This document shows positions 45,664-56,842 of a stretch of 64,000 nucleotides of DNA, piece after piece; within the stretch, counting starts at the first letter, position 1; every line of letters starts with the position of its first letter. The position numbers and the translations under genes are program-made. Under the pieces are notes generated by a model, which was given only the letters and a program-made list of their open reading frames with translations, ran no database searches and was not told the origin of the DNA. The stretch is from Rhizophagus clarus. Lineage: Eukaryota > Glomeromycota > Glomeromycetes > Glomerales > Glomeraceae. The stretch covers positions 1 to 64,000 of the forward strand of contig BLAL01000036.1 in the NCBI GenBank assembly GCA_015698045.1. The letters run 5' to 3'.

Positions 45664-45767
45664 TATAATGCTTATATAATTTCTTTCTTTAATTATAGTA
45701 TTGCAACTACTATATAATACTTATAAAATTTCTTTCTTTAATTAATTAATTATATACTCTATAAGTT

Positions 45768-46543
45768 TTATATCTCTAAACACTATCAGAGGTTGCGCTC
45801 TAGGGCTTTTCAGAATGTCAGCTAAGCTATTAAAATTTTGGTACCTTGCACCAGAATTTTGGTATCCTTAATCTTTGTATACCCAGAAATTTTGGTACCC
45901 CAGAGGTAAGACTTTTTTTTTCGTATAACTTTTTGTCCCTGTATTTTGATAAAGAATTAGCTCTAGAATGATTTCCTGTATATCATGAAATTATTGGTTT
46001 ACTAGAATAGGTTCAATGGCCCTTTTGATTTACTTTCTATCATTCAAGATTTTGGTACCCTCCCTTTAGTCGTGGTACCAAAATTTGATCTTTGTTTACA
46101 ACTATAAATCAGTTTTTGAATTAATTCTAGTATAACATAAAAATATGATATGCAAATTATGCTTGACAGGTCGAACGCTGAATACACTCAAACATTTTGG
46201 TCCTCGGTTCAGCGTTCTCTTAAGAGTCAAGCAATATGGCATACTTTTTTCGTTATATTATTTGAGATTAAAATTGGGCCAGCGCGTTAACAAAAATGGT
46301 GATTTCCTTTAACTTGAAAACTAAAAATTGGGTAAAAGGATATGTTAACAAAATTTGTGCCCCAGCCTGATTTAAAACTTAAATTCAATATTGTATTTCG
46401 ATATATTTCCTGGTCTTGAAAACAAATTTGGGTTAAAAAAAAGATTACATAAATTTTGTATATCGGGAAATAAGCCGGGAGGGGCTTACACTAATTATAC
46501 CTATTCGGAAATCTTGTCCCAGAACCCCCATTTTGTTCTATAT
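45768..46543. repeat. Right terminal inverted repeat of copy B
   Basis: Inverted match of 33585-34363; followed by the second copy of the 5-bp target site GGTCT at 46544-46548. Confidence 0.9.
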
Positions 46544-46548
46544 GGTCT

Positions 46549-47298
46549 TTAACTATAAAAAAAAAAAAAAAAAAAAAATTCATTAAAACAATTTTAAAAA
46601 AAAATGTAAAATTATTTTTTTCATTAAAACAATTTTAAAAAAAATGTAAAATTATTTTTTTTATTAAAATGATTTCAAAAAACAGTTAAATATTATTTTT
46701 TTATCAAAACAATTTTTAAAAAATATTAGAATTGTTTTTTATTAAGTTTTCTAAATATTTATTTTAAATTCAAATTTGGTCAGATTTAGATCAAATTCAG
46801 ATTGGATTTAGATCAAACTCAAATTAAATCTGGATTTTAATTTGAGTTTGCAAATCAGATTCAAATTTCAAATATATATTTGAATTTTAAATCTAAATTT
46901 AAAATTAATAAATCTAAATCTGTTAAATTAGATTTAAATCTAATAAAATTTGATTTAATCTGATACAAAATACCTATAATTTCATGCAAATTTTTTATGA
47001 TTTTATATTAAATATCTGGAAGATTAAGATTCTGATCAGTTTAATTTTTACAAAAATTAATACTAAACTAAATTAATTAGTATCAAGTACTAATGATTAC
47101 TAAAATTGATTAGTAGATTATTAAAATCAATCAATTTTTTTTTTTTTATTCTTTTATTAGAAATGAATATAATAGTTTTAGGACTCGTATTACCACACTA
47201 TATATCCTTTATGAAAAGATAGTTAATGATTAAAAAATTATCATATGCTATTTCTCAGCAAAGTACTTAAGATACAGTAATGTTTTCCTTATAGAAAA
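46549..47298. other. AT-rich spacer with 45-bp tandem repeats
   Basis: From about 46578 to 46745 four units of ATTAAAACAATTTTAAAAAA with a TTATTTTTTT spacer repeat at about 45 bp. From 46770 to 46980 runs a fuzzy array of AAATCTGATTTAGAT-like words, similar in style to the subterminal parts of the MITE at 30881-31860. No gene. Confidence 0.55.
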
Positions 47299-48528
47299 CT
47301 ACGATAGGACTCTAAACAATATATATATAGGTAACAAAAAATTTGCTTATTTATCATATAAAATTTTTTTTTAAGTCATATAGAATTTTGCTTATTAGAA
47401 AACAAAAAATAAAAAAAGTTGTAATTATAGATGCGTAATAGGAAGTTAAAATTATTAAAGTTATATATAGATTTTGTATAGCAAGGGATGATTTTCATAC
47501 TACATATATATTATATAAGAAAAAATTTTAATTTCAAAAAAAAAAAAAAAAAAAAAAGAAAAAATTTTAATTTCACTTGTACTTTTAAAAATATTTTTAA
47601 AAAGATATTTTCTTTTTTCAATATATTATTGATTTTATACACTTTAGTTTTTATAAAATTAAATATTATATTTATAAAAAAATACATTTTTTATAATAAT
47701 ATTCTCTTATTTTTGTTTTTTGTTTACTAAATTTAATTATATGTAAAATAAATTTTAGTTTAATGAAATCACTTTTTATATTTAAGTAAAGCTGTTTAGC
47801 AATATCAAAAGTACTCAGATCTTAATTTTCTTAAGGCTAGGTATAATATTTATGAAGAAATTTGTATTTTTCAAACAGTACTAATTCCAAAAAATTTTTT
47901 TCTCTCTTTTAACTTCAGGACGTAATTACATCACTTTGGTCAAATGAAATCACTTTTTTCTGCTTAAGTAAAATTGTTTAGCAGATTGAATTTACCTACA
48001 ATAAAAATTTTAGGATGATTGGATTAATATTTGTGGAATGCAACCAAGTTTTATATTTTTAATTATTTATCATTTATTTGATTTTTAATTTTAAAGTGTA
48101 ATTTTACTATTTTTGGTTAAATGAAATCAACTTCTTGTGCTTAAGTAAATTATTCAAAACGATTAAAAATAATTGTGCTTTATTTTTTATAACTCTAGGT
48201 ATAATATTTATTGAAAGGTTAGTATCCTTATAATAGTATTAATTTTTAAATTTTTAATATTTTGGATATTTAAATTAAGTTATTTATCACATTAAAATTT
48301 ATTTGTATTTTAATTTTTATAATAGATTATACTATAAATATAAATTTCTAAGTTATTTATAAAAGTTTTTATATATGTCATAAAATGAGTTGCTTAGCAA
48401 TATAAAATTTTTAATGTTATAATAAAATTTTGCTTAGCAGAGTTTAAAATAATTTGCTTATTGATTATAGTAAAAAATTTGGATTTTAATATGACCTATA
48501 TATATATTGTTCAGGATCCTACTATGAC
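47299..48528. mobile_element. 1.2-kb inverted-repeat element, non-coding
   Basis: Both ends carry the inverted sequence AACAATATATATATAGGT preceded by TAGGA.(T/C)CT.A, giving about 35 bp of terminal similarity. Inside, between 47740 and 48210, a block of about 170 bp occurs three times (words AAATGAAATCACTTTTT, CTTAAGTAAA and GGTATAATATTTAT recur in order). No protein frame is credible. It looks like a non-autonomous DNA element. Confidence 0.55.
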
Positions 48529-49199
48529 CCTTTATTAAAATATGCAGCTATACTGTACATACTAATTCATCATAATGCAGTTCCACTTAAGAGAGGATAA
48601 CTTAATCTATACAAAAGCATTCTCGCATAAACCTCATCCTTTTAAAATTAACCAATCAAAAATTTTATGTAATAAAAAAATAAACAAAAAAGAAAAATTT
48701 AAACGAAACCTTTAAGGTAAACTAAAAAGAAAGACTACCTTTTACTTCTAAAAAAAGTAAACTTAAAAATAGGCAGGCAAAACATAATTGCAACTGCACT
48801 ATGTAACATAAAAAAAGGATTATGCTATTAATAAAACCCAGTAAGAAAAAATTAAAAGTTTTGATACTATTCTAATATATACTTTATATCACAATGTCCT
48901 AATAGATGTTATAACTAGGATTTGTTTCTTATTGCTTGAATGACTCTCTCTGCCTATTTCTATATGTTTCTTGAATAGTAAAACCCTTCTGTAGATATTT
49001 TGATCTTTGAATCCATCATCAGCATCTTCTTTATGACGTTTGTAAGCAAAGAGTCCTCAGTACTCAGCTGAATTTCACCATTTTTATTTTTAAAAATTTC
49101 TTCTGTTAAATATTTTGATAAGTATGTAAATGAAAATACTGTTTATTATTATTTTATTTTATTTTTTCAAAATTATTTTTGAAAATTTTTTCTAAAAAA
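48529..49199. other. Spacer with a possible small gene fragment
   Basis: On the minus strand near 49080-48930 a short protein-like stretch reads GEIQLSTEDSLLTNVIKKML and KISTEGFYYSRNI before a stop. It is too short to assign and is probably a relic. The rest is AT-rich. Confidence 0.25.
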
Positions 49200-49700
49200 A
49201 AAAAATGGGCGTAACAATCAGCAAAAAGAATAAAAGTCTTTTATCATTAAAATCAATTAATAATTACTAAAAATCAAACTGATTTACTAATATTATAAAA
49301 CTATTTTTTTTTACTAAATCAAAAAATATTTTACAATATTTTAATTAAAGTAACAAAAAAACTGTTGTAAAATTTTTTTATATCCAATTAACTAATGAAA
49401 CATTTAGCAATATTTTTTTATTAAAGTGTAAAAAAAAGTTGTGAATCATTTTTTTTATTGAATTAACTAATAAAAAATATTTTATAGCATTTATTAAAGT
49501 ATCAAAAAAATATTGCAAAATATTTTTTATTAAATTAATTTATGACAAAAATGTTAAAATAACAAAAAAAATGCTATGAAACATTTTATAACATTTTTTA
49601 TTAAATCATCAAAAAATAAAGTTGCAGATTATTTTTTTATTAAATTAATTAATAAAATAAAAAATGGTTTGCATCATTTTTTTTTTAAATTAACTTATAG
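49200..49700. repeat. About 60-bp AT-rich tandem array
   Basis: Eight or so diverged units containing GCAACATTTTTTATTAAA or its variants plus an A-rich spacer. The unit resembles the array inside the MITE at 31230-31620. Confidence 0.6.
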
Positions 49701-49724
49701 GAGTATTTTTGCAAATTCCTTAGT

Positions 49725-50098
49725 AGCGTACCAGTAATCAGCTGATTTAATAGGGAGGTGAGAGGCTAATCTAAAAATCAGGTTCCTATGATTAGCTATA
49801 AATTATATAATATATATAGTATATTATTATTATTTATATATTAAAATAGTTTTTTGCAATTATTTTGCTATCTAATGGCTCAATTTAACTAATCTTTTTT
49901 TATTTTATAGGACTTATCAAAAGCTATAAAACAAAAAAAAATTCATAAAAATTGGATTACTAGATCACGAGTTAATTATATAAATATAATTATATATATT
50001 ATTATATATTTTTTTAACCAATCAAAATGTAATCAGGTGGAGGATGGGGGGGTAAGAGGCTACTAATTGAAGGAAATCAGCTGATTTCTAGTATGCCT
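49725..50098. mobile_element. MITE-like element with AATCAGCTGATTT ends
   Basis: The left end reads GTACCAGTAATCAGCTGATT, and the right end, reversed, reads GCATACTAGAAATCAGCTGATT. Both are followed inward by a G-rich stretch and GAGGCTA. The interior is AT-rich without coding capacity. Confidence 0.55.
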
Positions 50099-51602
50099 CT
50101 AATATCTTACATACTTTTGTTTTAAAAATTCTACTGATTGAATTTTAATAAAATTTATATTATTGGATTTGTTTTAATGAGAGAAATCCAATGATATAAA
50201 TCATATTTTGATAGTATTAATATTGACTAAGATATTTCAAGTTAAAAAATTTAATATATATTATATTTGATCTAAATAAGAGATATTTGGAATTCTAATA
50301 GATTTGGCCAGAATTATAGTATTAAAAAATTATAAATATGATATATAATATATGTAATATATAGGTTTTTACTAACTGAAAAAATTTTAAGTTTTTAGAA
50401 TACTTAATAAAAATAACATATGATTTTAGTGACAAATATTTTTACTATAATTATATGATTATATTCCACTTTAACATTCTTCTATTTAAGGTATTTTAAA
50501 TATATATTATTAATAATTTAATATAAAACTTTAATATATTTATAAATAATTAAATATATTATAATAAAAAAAATAATTTTTAAAGTATTTGGATTTAACT
50601 ATTCAAATTTTAAATTTTATATAATATGATAATTATGATTATTCAACTCAGAAATTAGTAATTTTTTATTTTATTAATTTTTTTTTTTTTTAATTTTTAA
50701 TTTGATTCTATCTTAATATTTACATATTTTATACATATATATTAAATATATTTTGTTATATCTTTGTATTTAATTATAAGTACTTTTTTAAATAAAATAA
50801 AATAAAATAATCTAAATAACTTTAAATAATATAAATAATATTCAAATAATAGTATTATATAAGTTCATTTGTTATTTATAAAATAATAATTTATTTTGAA
50901 TAATTAAAATAATATGGTTATTTAAAAATCATTTCAGTTGAAGATCATTTCAAAATAGCAAAAAAAACAAAATTATATATTCAATATTTTTTTTTTTTTT
51001 GAAAATTATACTTTTTTAAAATTTTAAAAGCTAATTTTAGAGAATAATTATATAGATTTTTTATAATATATTATTCAAAAATCCTTATTTTTTAATTTAA
51101 CAATCAATTCACTAAGATTTTATATAGCAAGAATTAGTATAAACCTATAATTCAAAAAATATTTCATTTTACACATTACTATTATTATTATTTTTTTTTT
51201 TCCGTACTTATTTTTGTACTAAATTTTTATTAGAATCCTTAGAGATTGGATTAAAAGATAAATTTTTTAAGAAATATTAAAACGATTGGATAATATAATA
51301 AAAATTAAAAACTTTATTGGTAGAAGAAAAGAAAGTTTTTGCATGTTTGCATCTTTATATTTATAAAAATAGATTTTTAAACAAGTAACATGCTATTAAT
51401 TTATTTCCATCTGTGGGTTGTATTCCAAATATACCAGCTAACTTCATTTGGTAAGACCTTTTTGTTGTAATTTTTAATTTTTAAATGAAAAAAGAGCGAG
51501 TGTAATAAAATAAAATTTCTCTCATCAGAACTTCGAACTTTGAACTTTACGTTCTTTTTTTTTTTTTTAAAAAAAAAAAAGATCGAATATTTTTGTAAAA
51601 CT
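50099..51602. other. AT-rich spacer, no gene supported
   Basis: Extremely AT-rich sequence with long A and T runs. It ends in the promoter region of the C2-domain gene. No gene or RNA is supported. Confidence 0.55.
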
Positions 51603-52242
51603 ATGGTTGAAATCATACTTAGGATTGGTGTACTTGCAGCTAGAGATTTAGCAGCCGCGTGAGTACTTTCTATTGTTGTGAGATGTAAAATGAAATGATA
51701 GATGTAGTAACTATATTATATACCTTATAAAAGTCAATTTCCTTCTCCTCACATATTCTTTTATTTATTTATTTTTCTTCTATAACTTTTTCGTTATTAG
51801 GGATAAGGATGGTTTCTCTGATCCATACGCAGTAATCCGAATAGCGAATAAAAAATACGAAACAGCAGTTATCAAAAAAACCTTGAATCCAGTATGGAAT
51901 TCATCATTTGATATTAAATTAAGTGAAACAAACGTACCTCCACATATTACTATAACAGTTTGGGATGAAGATCGGTTTGGACGCGACTTTTTAGGTGAAA
52001 TAACTATTCCTATTAAACAAATATTTGCTAGAAATAATGGTGGACTGAATGATGGGCTGCCTAGAGCTTTCGATGATCCCGCTAATCAACCTGCTGCTTA
52101 TACTTTACAAAAACGTACCGCTAAAAATGTTGTTAAGGGTGATATCATATTAAAATTTGGAATTATTGACAATAAAAATAGATCTTTAGAGGAATTATGG
52201 CATTCTTGGGAACACTTATGTAATAGCGTCGTTACCCGATAA
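51603..52242 (+). CDS. Small C2-domain protein
   Basis: Two exons, 51603-51658 and 51801-52242, joined by a GT-AG intron in phase, give 165 residues. The start ATG is followed by VEIILRIGVLAARDLAAADK, then DGFSDPYAVIRI, TLNPVWNSSFDI, ITVWDEDRFGRDFLGEITI. These are the standard C2 strands with the Asp residues of the calcium-binding loops present (D-x-D near 20-26 and D-E-D near 77). C2 domains bind membranes, often with calcium. About 45 residues follow the domain, ending HSWEHLCNSVVTR. It may be a stand-alone lipid-binding protein or a cytosolic adaptor. The gene converges with PEX16, 361 bp away. Confidence 0.85.
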
Positions 52243-52603
52243 AATGTGGGATCCAATATCTTTATTTTTATTATAATGTTTTTAATATTCAATATTCATT
52301 TTCAATTTAATAATTTAGATATTTTAGATATTTAAGAACAATTATATAATAGACAGGACAAAAAGTTCTACTTATATTACATTTTTATACTAAAATACGT
52401 GGGGGGTTATCTTATTATTATTATCAGTGTATTATTAAATAGAATACAATTTTTATTTGTTTTACACGGCTTAAACAACCCACTGAATAATAAATTTAAC
52501 AAGTTACACAAACACAAACTACCTTTTATGATGAGGAAGCTACAATAAATAATGTTAAAAAGTCGTCCAATATACATAAAAACTCGGATATAAAATTTTA
52601 AAA
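52243..52603. other. Convergent 3-prime spacer between C2 gene and PEX16
   Basis: No gene. It holds the 3-prime ends of two converging transcripts; AT-rich with possible poly-A signals on both strands. Confidence 0.5.
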
Positions 52604-54091
52604 TTACTTACTATAGAAATAAATATTTTCCCATAATGGCTGATAATCTCTTAGAATACCTCCAAACAGCGATAAAATAGGTTTATTGCTAACGGAATGA
52701 CAAAAATTGTTGATCTTGGTCCTATAATTTATGTTAATAAATTATTGTTATCTCAATAATACATCTCAATAATACATACATATATATATATATATATATA
52801 TTAAAAAAAAGCAAATACCTTGTAAATTTTTCGTAGAAAGGGCCTCTTAAAATATAAAAAAATAATAGACGGAAACGTCTTTTCTGTTCTTCTTTTTCCA
52901 AGGTAGATAACCATCTATAACCTCCTGATATATGTTTCTTGTAGAAATATTTATAAAGAACTATTGTTGATAATTCAATAAAAATTGAAAGTGACCAAGG
53001 TTTCCACGAACGATTTCCATATTTTTGCAAAGCCAAAACTACAGAAAAAAAAGCAGTTTAATTAAAATCTAAATATTAGAAAAATTTGCAAATCAAAATA
53101 AATTTAATGTATACCATAGGCAAGAGGTCTTATAATATATAATAATTCTGCCAATTTTCCTATTCCACGTAACCTATGTACTAATTCAGACGGGTTTTTA
53201 ATATCCTCAACATATAGAACTTTATTCATTAGATAATTATTTATATCACAAGATGATGATGTATAATAATTAGTATTAGAATTAGAATTATGATGAATTG
53301 AGGATACTGAAGATAAATTATCTCGTCTACACCCTGTGCGTTGTCCTATCCACATTCTACTATCTGAAGAAAAATTTTCTTTATTAAAAATTGATGGATC
53401 AATTTCTCTTCTAGGTATAGCTGGATTAACAATTATACGTTCTTGTGTTTTATAAAGAAGTATAATTCTACAAATTGCTCTATATAAACGAAAGAAAGTT
53501 CTAGTTAATTAAATCGATAAAGAAAAAAAAAATTGCAACTTTTAACGTTGCTTACTTTATTAATTCAACCATAATGATTAATTTCCATTTAACTTGTTTA
53601 CCCCATTTTTTTTGTATTCCCATTTCCATTAACACATCAGTATATTGCAAAAATGTTAATGCAAATGATGCTTTTTGATACGTTTTTGACGAATTAATCC
53701 AATATCTCGTATATCTATTATGTGGTGAGGGGATTGGTTTTTTTGCAGGTTCTAAGTTTTCTGCGGCTCGAACTAATATAGAATCATGATATAATCCAAT
53801 CAAATTCAAGGCTGCAAAGACTGTTATTTACAACCAAAGAATAGGATTAATATAATATTTATTAAAAGCAACTTTTGTTTTATAAAATACTTACGCGCTT
53901 CAGAAGCAAACTCGGCATCAGCAAAGCGACCTAAATAAACATAATGGTTTTAGTAAGACAGTCACTCAAAATTAAAACCAAAACTTCTTACCCGGCAAAA
54001 CATAAGTTAAAGTTCTTAACGAACTTTCAATAGAACTTATTTGTGAAGCATTATTTAAAATAAAATCATCATATTTTCTAAGAATATTCAT
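52604..54091 (-). CDS. PEX16: Peroxin-16, peroxisomal membrane biogenesis
   Basis: Six exons (54091-53992, 53930-53895, 53820-53556, 53479-53115, 53038-52819, 52721-52604) close in phase to 367 residues, close to the usual length. The N-terminus YDDFILNNASQISSIESSLR, then YVLPGRFADAEFASEA and LNLIGLYHDSILVRAAENL, is typical PEX16. The middle contains a Ser/Asn-rich insert (HHNSNSNTNYYTSS, near 215) and a helical WKPWSLSIFIELST segment. The C-terminal part has ILRGPFYEKFTR, then GGILRDYQPLWENIYFYSK, the family end. PEX16 is an integral membrane protein that recruits PEX3 and membrane proteins to new peroxisomes. The gene is head to head with the CIA30-type gene, 214 bp apart. Confidence 0.92.
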
Positions 54092-54305
54092 AATTAAATA
54101 AAAGAAAGTGTTAAAAGTAAAATAAAAATTTGTAAGGAAAAAAAAATTTTACAATAGAATCGTCATCTATCTATTATTTCCGTACATGATATATATGGTG
54201 CGAAGATGTATGAGGAAACTGCCGGGAAATCAAATCTGATTAATCGCTTTTTAAGATTTCCGCCCTTTTATTACATTTATTGTGAAAAAAAAATATTTCA
54301 AAAAC
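54092..54305. promoter_or_regulatory. Shared divergent promoter region of PEX16 and CIA30-type gene
   Basis: Only 214 bp separate the two start codons, so both promoters and 5-prime leaders must lie here or overlap. A CG-richer core (TGCCGGGAAATCAAATCTGA near 54210, then TTCCGCCCTTT near 54260) stands out from the AT-rich flanks. No specific factor site is assigned. Confidence 0.6.
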
Positions 54306-54386
54306 ATGTATGGTTTTTTAAAACGTTCTTTGGAAGCTATTAAAGAAGGAGGGAGTAAAAGTAAGTTATCAAATATATTATTTAAG

Positions 54387-54423
<37 letters not shown>

Positions 54424-55420
54424 TTATGTTAAATAGTTTTAAAAGCCAATCCTACACCATGGGAAAAAGAACAATTATTATTACATTTTAATAATGCGAA
54501 AGAATTAGAAAATTGGGTTATAGGAAGTGATAAAGATATTGGGGGTACATAAAATCATCTGTTCTCTCCTTTATTGATAGTTTCTTGAGGAAAAAAAGAA
54601 TTTAATCTTCTACATAATACAAGAATATTTTCATTTTTATAAATTTATAATAATGTAGGATTTTCGAACGCGAGTTTAGATTTTATGGAAAAAGGATTTG
54701 GTAAATTTCATGGAAATATTTCTATTGACATACCAAAATATAATCAAGAGTTGACAAGAAGTGGTTACGCGGGCATAAGATCAAAGGTACTTATTCTGAT
54801 TTTCTTGTATCACAATTTTTTCATCCTTATTTTTTCTCTTTCAATATATTATGTAGGTCCGTGGATCGTCATTATTTGGAGTAAGATGTTGGGATACTTC
54901 ATTATTTCGATATTTAGCTATAAAGGCACGTGGAGATAACAAAAAATATTTTGTAAATATACAAACTGATGGTCCCGTACTTACCGATTTATTTCAACAT
55001 CGTCTATTTTTGAGAAATCCTGGTGATTGGGAAATAGTACTGGTATTTTTTTTTTTTTTTTACGTCTCTTTTGTAATAATTAATCAATTAGTTAGTTAAT
55101 GTCTCAATATATTTAGATTCCATTCAGAGATTTTATATTAACTAATCATGGAATTGTTCAAGATCCTCAAATAGAAATGTACAGAGAAAAGGTTAAAACT
55201 ATTGGGTTTTCCATTTTAAGTCAACCTGGCTCTTTTTGTTTAGACATTGATTGGATTAAAGCAATGAATACTGATTCAACTGAAGGTATTATTATTAATC
55301 ATTCATTACACTTTATTCGATTTTAAATATTAAACCATTTTTTTTTTCTTGCAATAATTTATGCTTATTCAAGGTGATTGGAATATTCGACCATCACCAA
55401 ATGATCAAGAAAAAATATAA
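54306..55420 (+). CDS. CIA30: Complex I intermediate-associated protein 30 (NDUFAF1 type)
   Basis: Six exons (54306-54360, 54437-54544, 54659-54786, 54857-55042, 55117-55285, 55374-55420) close in phase to 230 residues. The CIA30 domain shows W near 45 (LENWVIGSDKDIGGFSNASL), FHGNISIDIP, RSGYAGIRSKV, LAIKARGDNKKYFVNIQT and IPFRDFILTN, then GFSILSQPGSFCLDIDWIKA. The N-terminus (MYGFLKRSLEAIKEGG) is basic and could be a mitochondrial presequence. Proteins of this family assist assembly of mitochondrial respiratory complex I. It is shorter than the human protein but the domain is complete. Confidence 0.9.
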
Positions 55421-55564
55421 TGGTTAAATTCATTTTTAATAATAATAATAATAATAATTAAACATAATTTATAAAACCAAATATCAATAATAAACTATAT
55501 AAACTATATAGTAACTGATAACTGAAAACTAAAATATCTAACTTTAAATAATAAAATAAATAAA

Positions 55565-55598
<34 letters not shown>

Positions 55599-56842
55599 TT
55601 TTGCAAGAAAAGAATTAACAAAAAAAAATCATAAATAATCTTAAAAATTTCCTAAAAAATATTTCACTTTTCAAGAAAAAAAAAATAATTAATTAGATTT
55701 GTTTTTCTTAACATGTTTAAAACAAACCAATTATTCACTATTTTAACATAACAAAAAAACCTAATTATTAAAAAAACTAATTGTAAATAAATCATTCTTA
55801 TTGCTATTGTTTATATTACTAAAAATGTTAAAAAAAATGCTAAATTATAATAAAGTTGTCTAAAAAATGATTCTGTTAATTAAATAAATATTTTATATAA
55901 AAGTTAGTATATATATCTTTTTATTATTTAATATAAAAAAAGTATATATTTTTAATTACTAATTTCAAAAAAAAAGAAATATATATATATATAAAAAAAA
56001 AATATAAAATAAAAATAAAGTCCACTCGAATAATTTGCCCTCATTCTTTTTCAACTCCTTTTATATATATAACAAAAATTTTAACAAGAAAAATTTTTTT
56101 CCTTTTTTTTTGGATAAATTTTTTTGTGTATCTATTGCGTAAATACTAATTGGCAAAAAAAAACAAATGATTTATAAAAGGGGAAAAAGGGAATAAAAAA
56201 AACTATAGTACAAAAGAAAAAAAGAATTTTTTGAATGAGAAAGAAGAAAGGTTTAAAATCTTTCATGACGTATTCATTATGGTGTTAATGTAGGTAAAGA
56301 GAAAAAAGGAAAATAAAAAAGAAAAAAAAAGATATGAACCGATCTGATTTGATGAAATACTCTAAAGTCTAAATCAGTATAATATAAATATATCGATACT
56401 TTATGGAATTACAATTTAATCACTCAAAATTCCACAAACAGCATGCATAATTGTGGCAGATTAGATTCGGGAACAATAAAAATTCGTCCATTTCATAACT
56501 CGGTTCTTGATTTGCTAATCAAACAAAAAAAAAAAAATTTTTTTTTTTTTTTTTTTTGAAATCAAGCTTTAAAAAAAAGATCTTAAAAAAGACGCAACAG
56601 AAACCAAAAAAAAAAACACATTACAAAAAGAAATTTCAAAACACAAAGTTCATAAATACAAAAGGAGTAAAATACTAAATAAAATGATCTAATGTGACTT
56701 ATCTGGAAATATATATGTATGATATAAATATTAATAATAATAAATATTGTGGTGAATCAAATGCTTCATGTCCAAATTGTAAGAAAAAAAAAACAATATC
56801 ATATTCTATATTATCTTTGGTTCCAGCCAAATCCAATTAAAT
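55421..56842. other. AT-rich 3-prime spacer between two convergent genes
   Basis: Long A/T runs and TA microsatellites (for example near 55560 and 55980). No gene supported. It probably contains the long 3-prime untranslated region of the SAP-domain gene. Confidence 0.5.

Larger units (their letters stand above)
33585..46543 (+). mobile_element. Polinton-like element, copy B (full length, broken fossil)
   Basis: The element is bounded by terminal inverted repeats of about 780 bp (33585-34363 and 45768-46543) that differ at roughly one base in twenty, flanked by the 5-bp duplication GGTCT. Inside, in order: Cys/His-rich protein, small ORF, integrase (minus), coiled-coil, Gag-like, protease and a zinc-finger ORF (plus), Crinkler-type header, small membrane protein and type B DNA polymerase (minus). 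Polymerase plus RVE integrase plus long inverted ends is the Polinton/Maverick plan. Gag-like and retropepsin-like genes in place of a recognised double jelly-roll capsid are unusual. It is broken, with about ten breaks, most in the polymerase. Terminal-repeat divergence suggests moderate age. Confidence 0.85.

Noticed and set aside
33585-46543. Calling the large element an LTR retrotransposon because of the Gag-like, protease and integrase genes
   Set aside because: The terminal repeats are inverted, no reverse transcriptase or RNase H is seen, and a type B DNA polymerase lies within the same ends.
47488-47730. 80-residue plus-strand frame
   Set aside because: Composed of Lys, Phe and Ile from A/T runs inside a non-coding repeat element.
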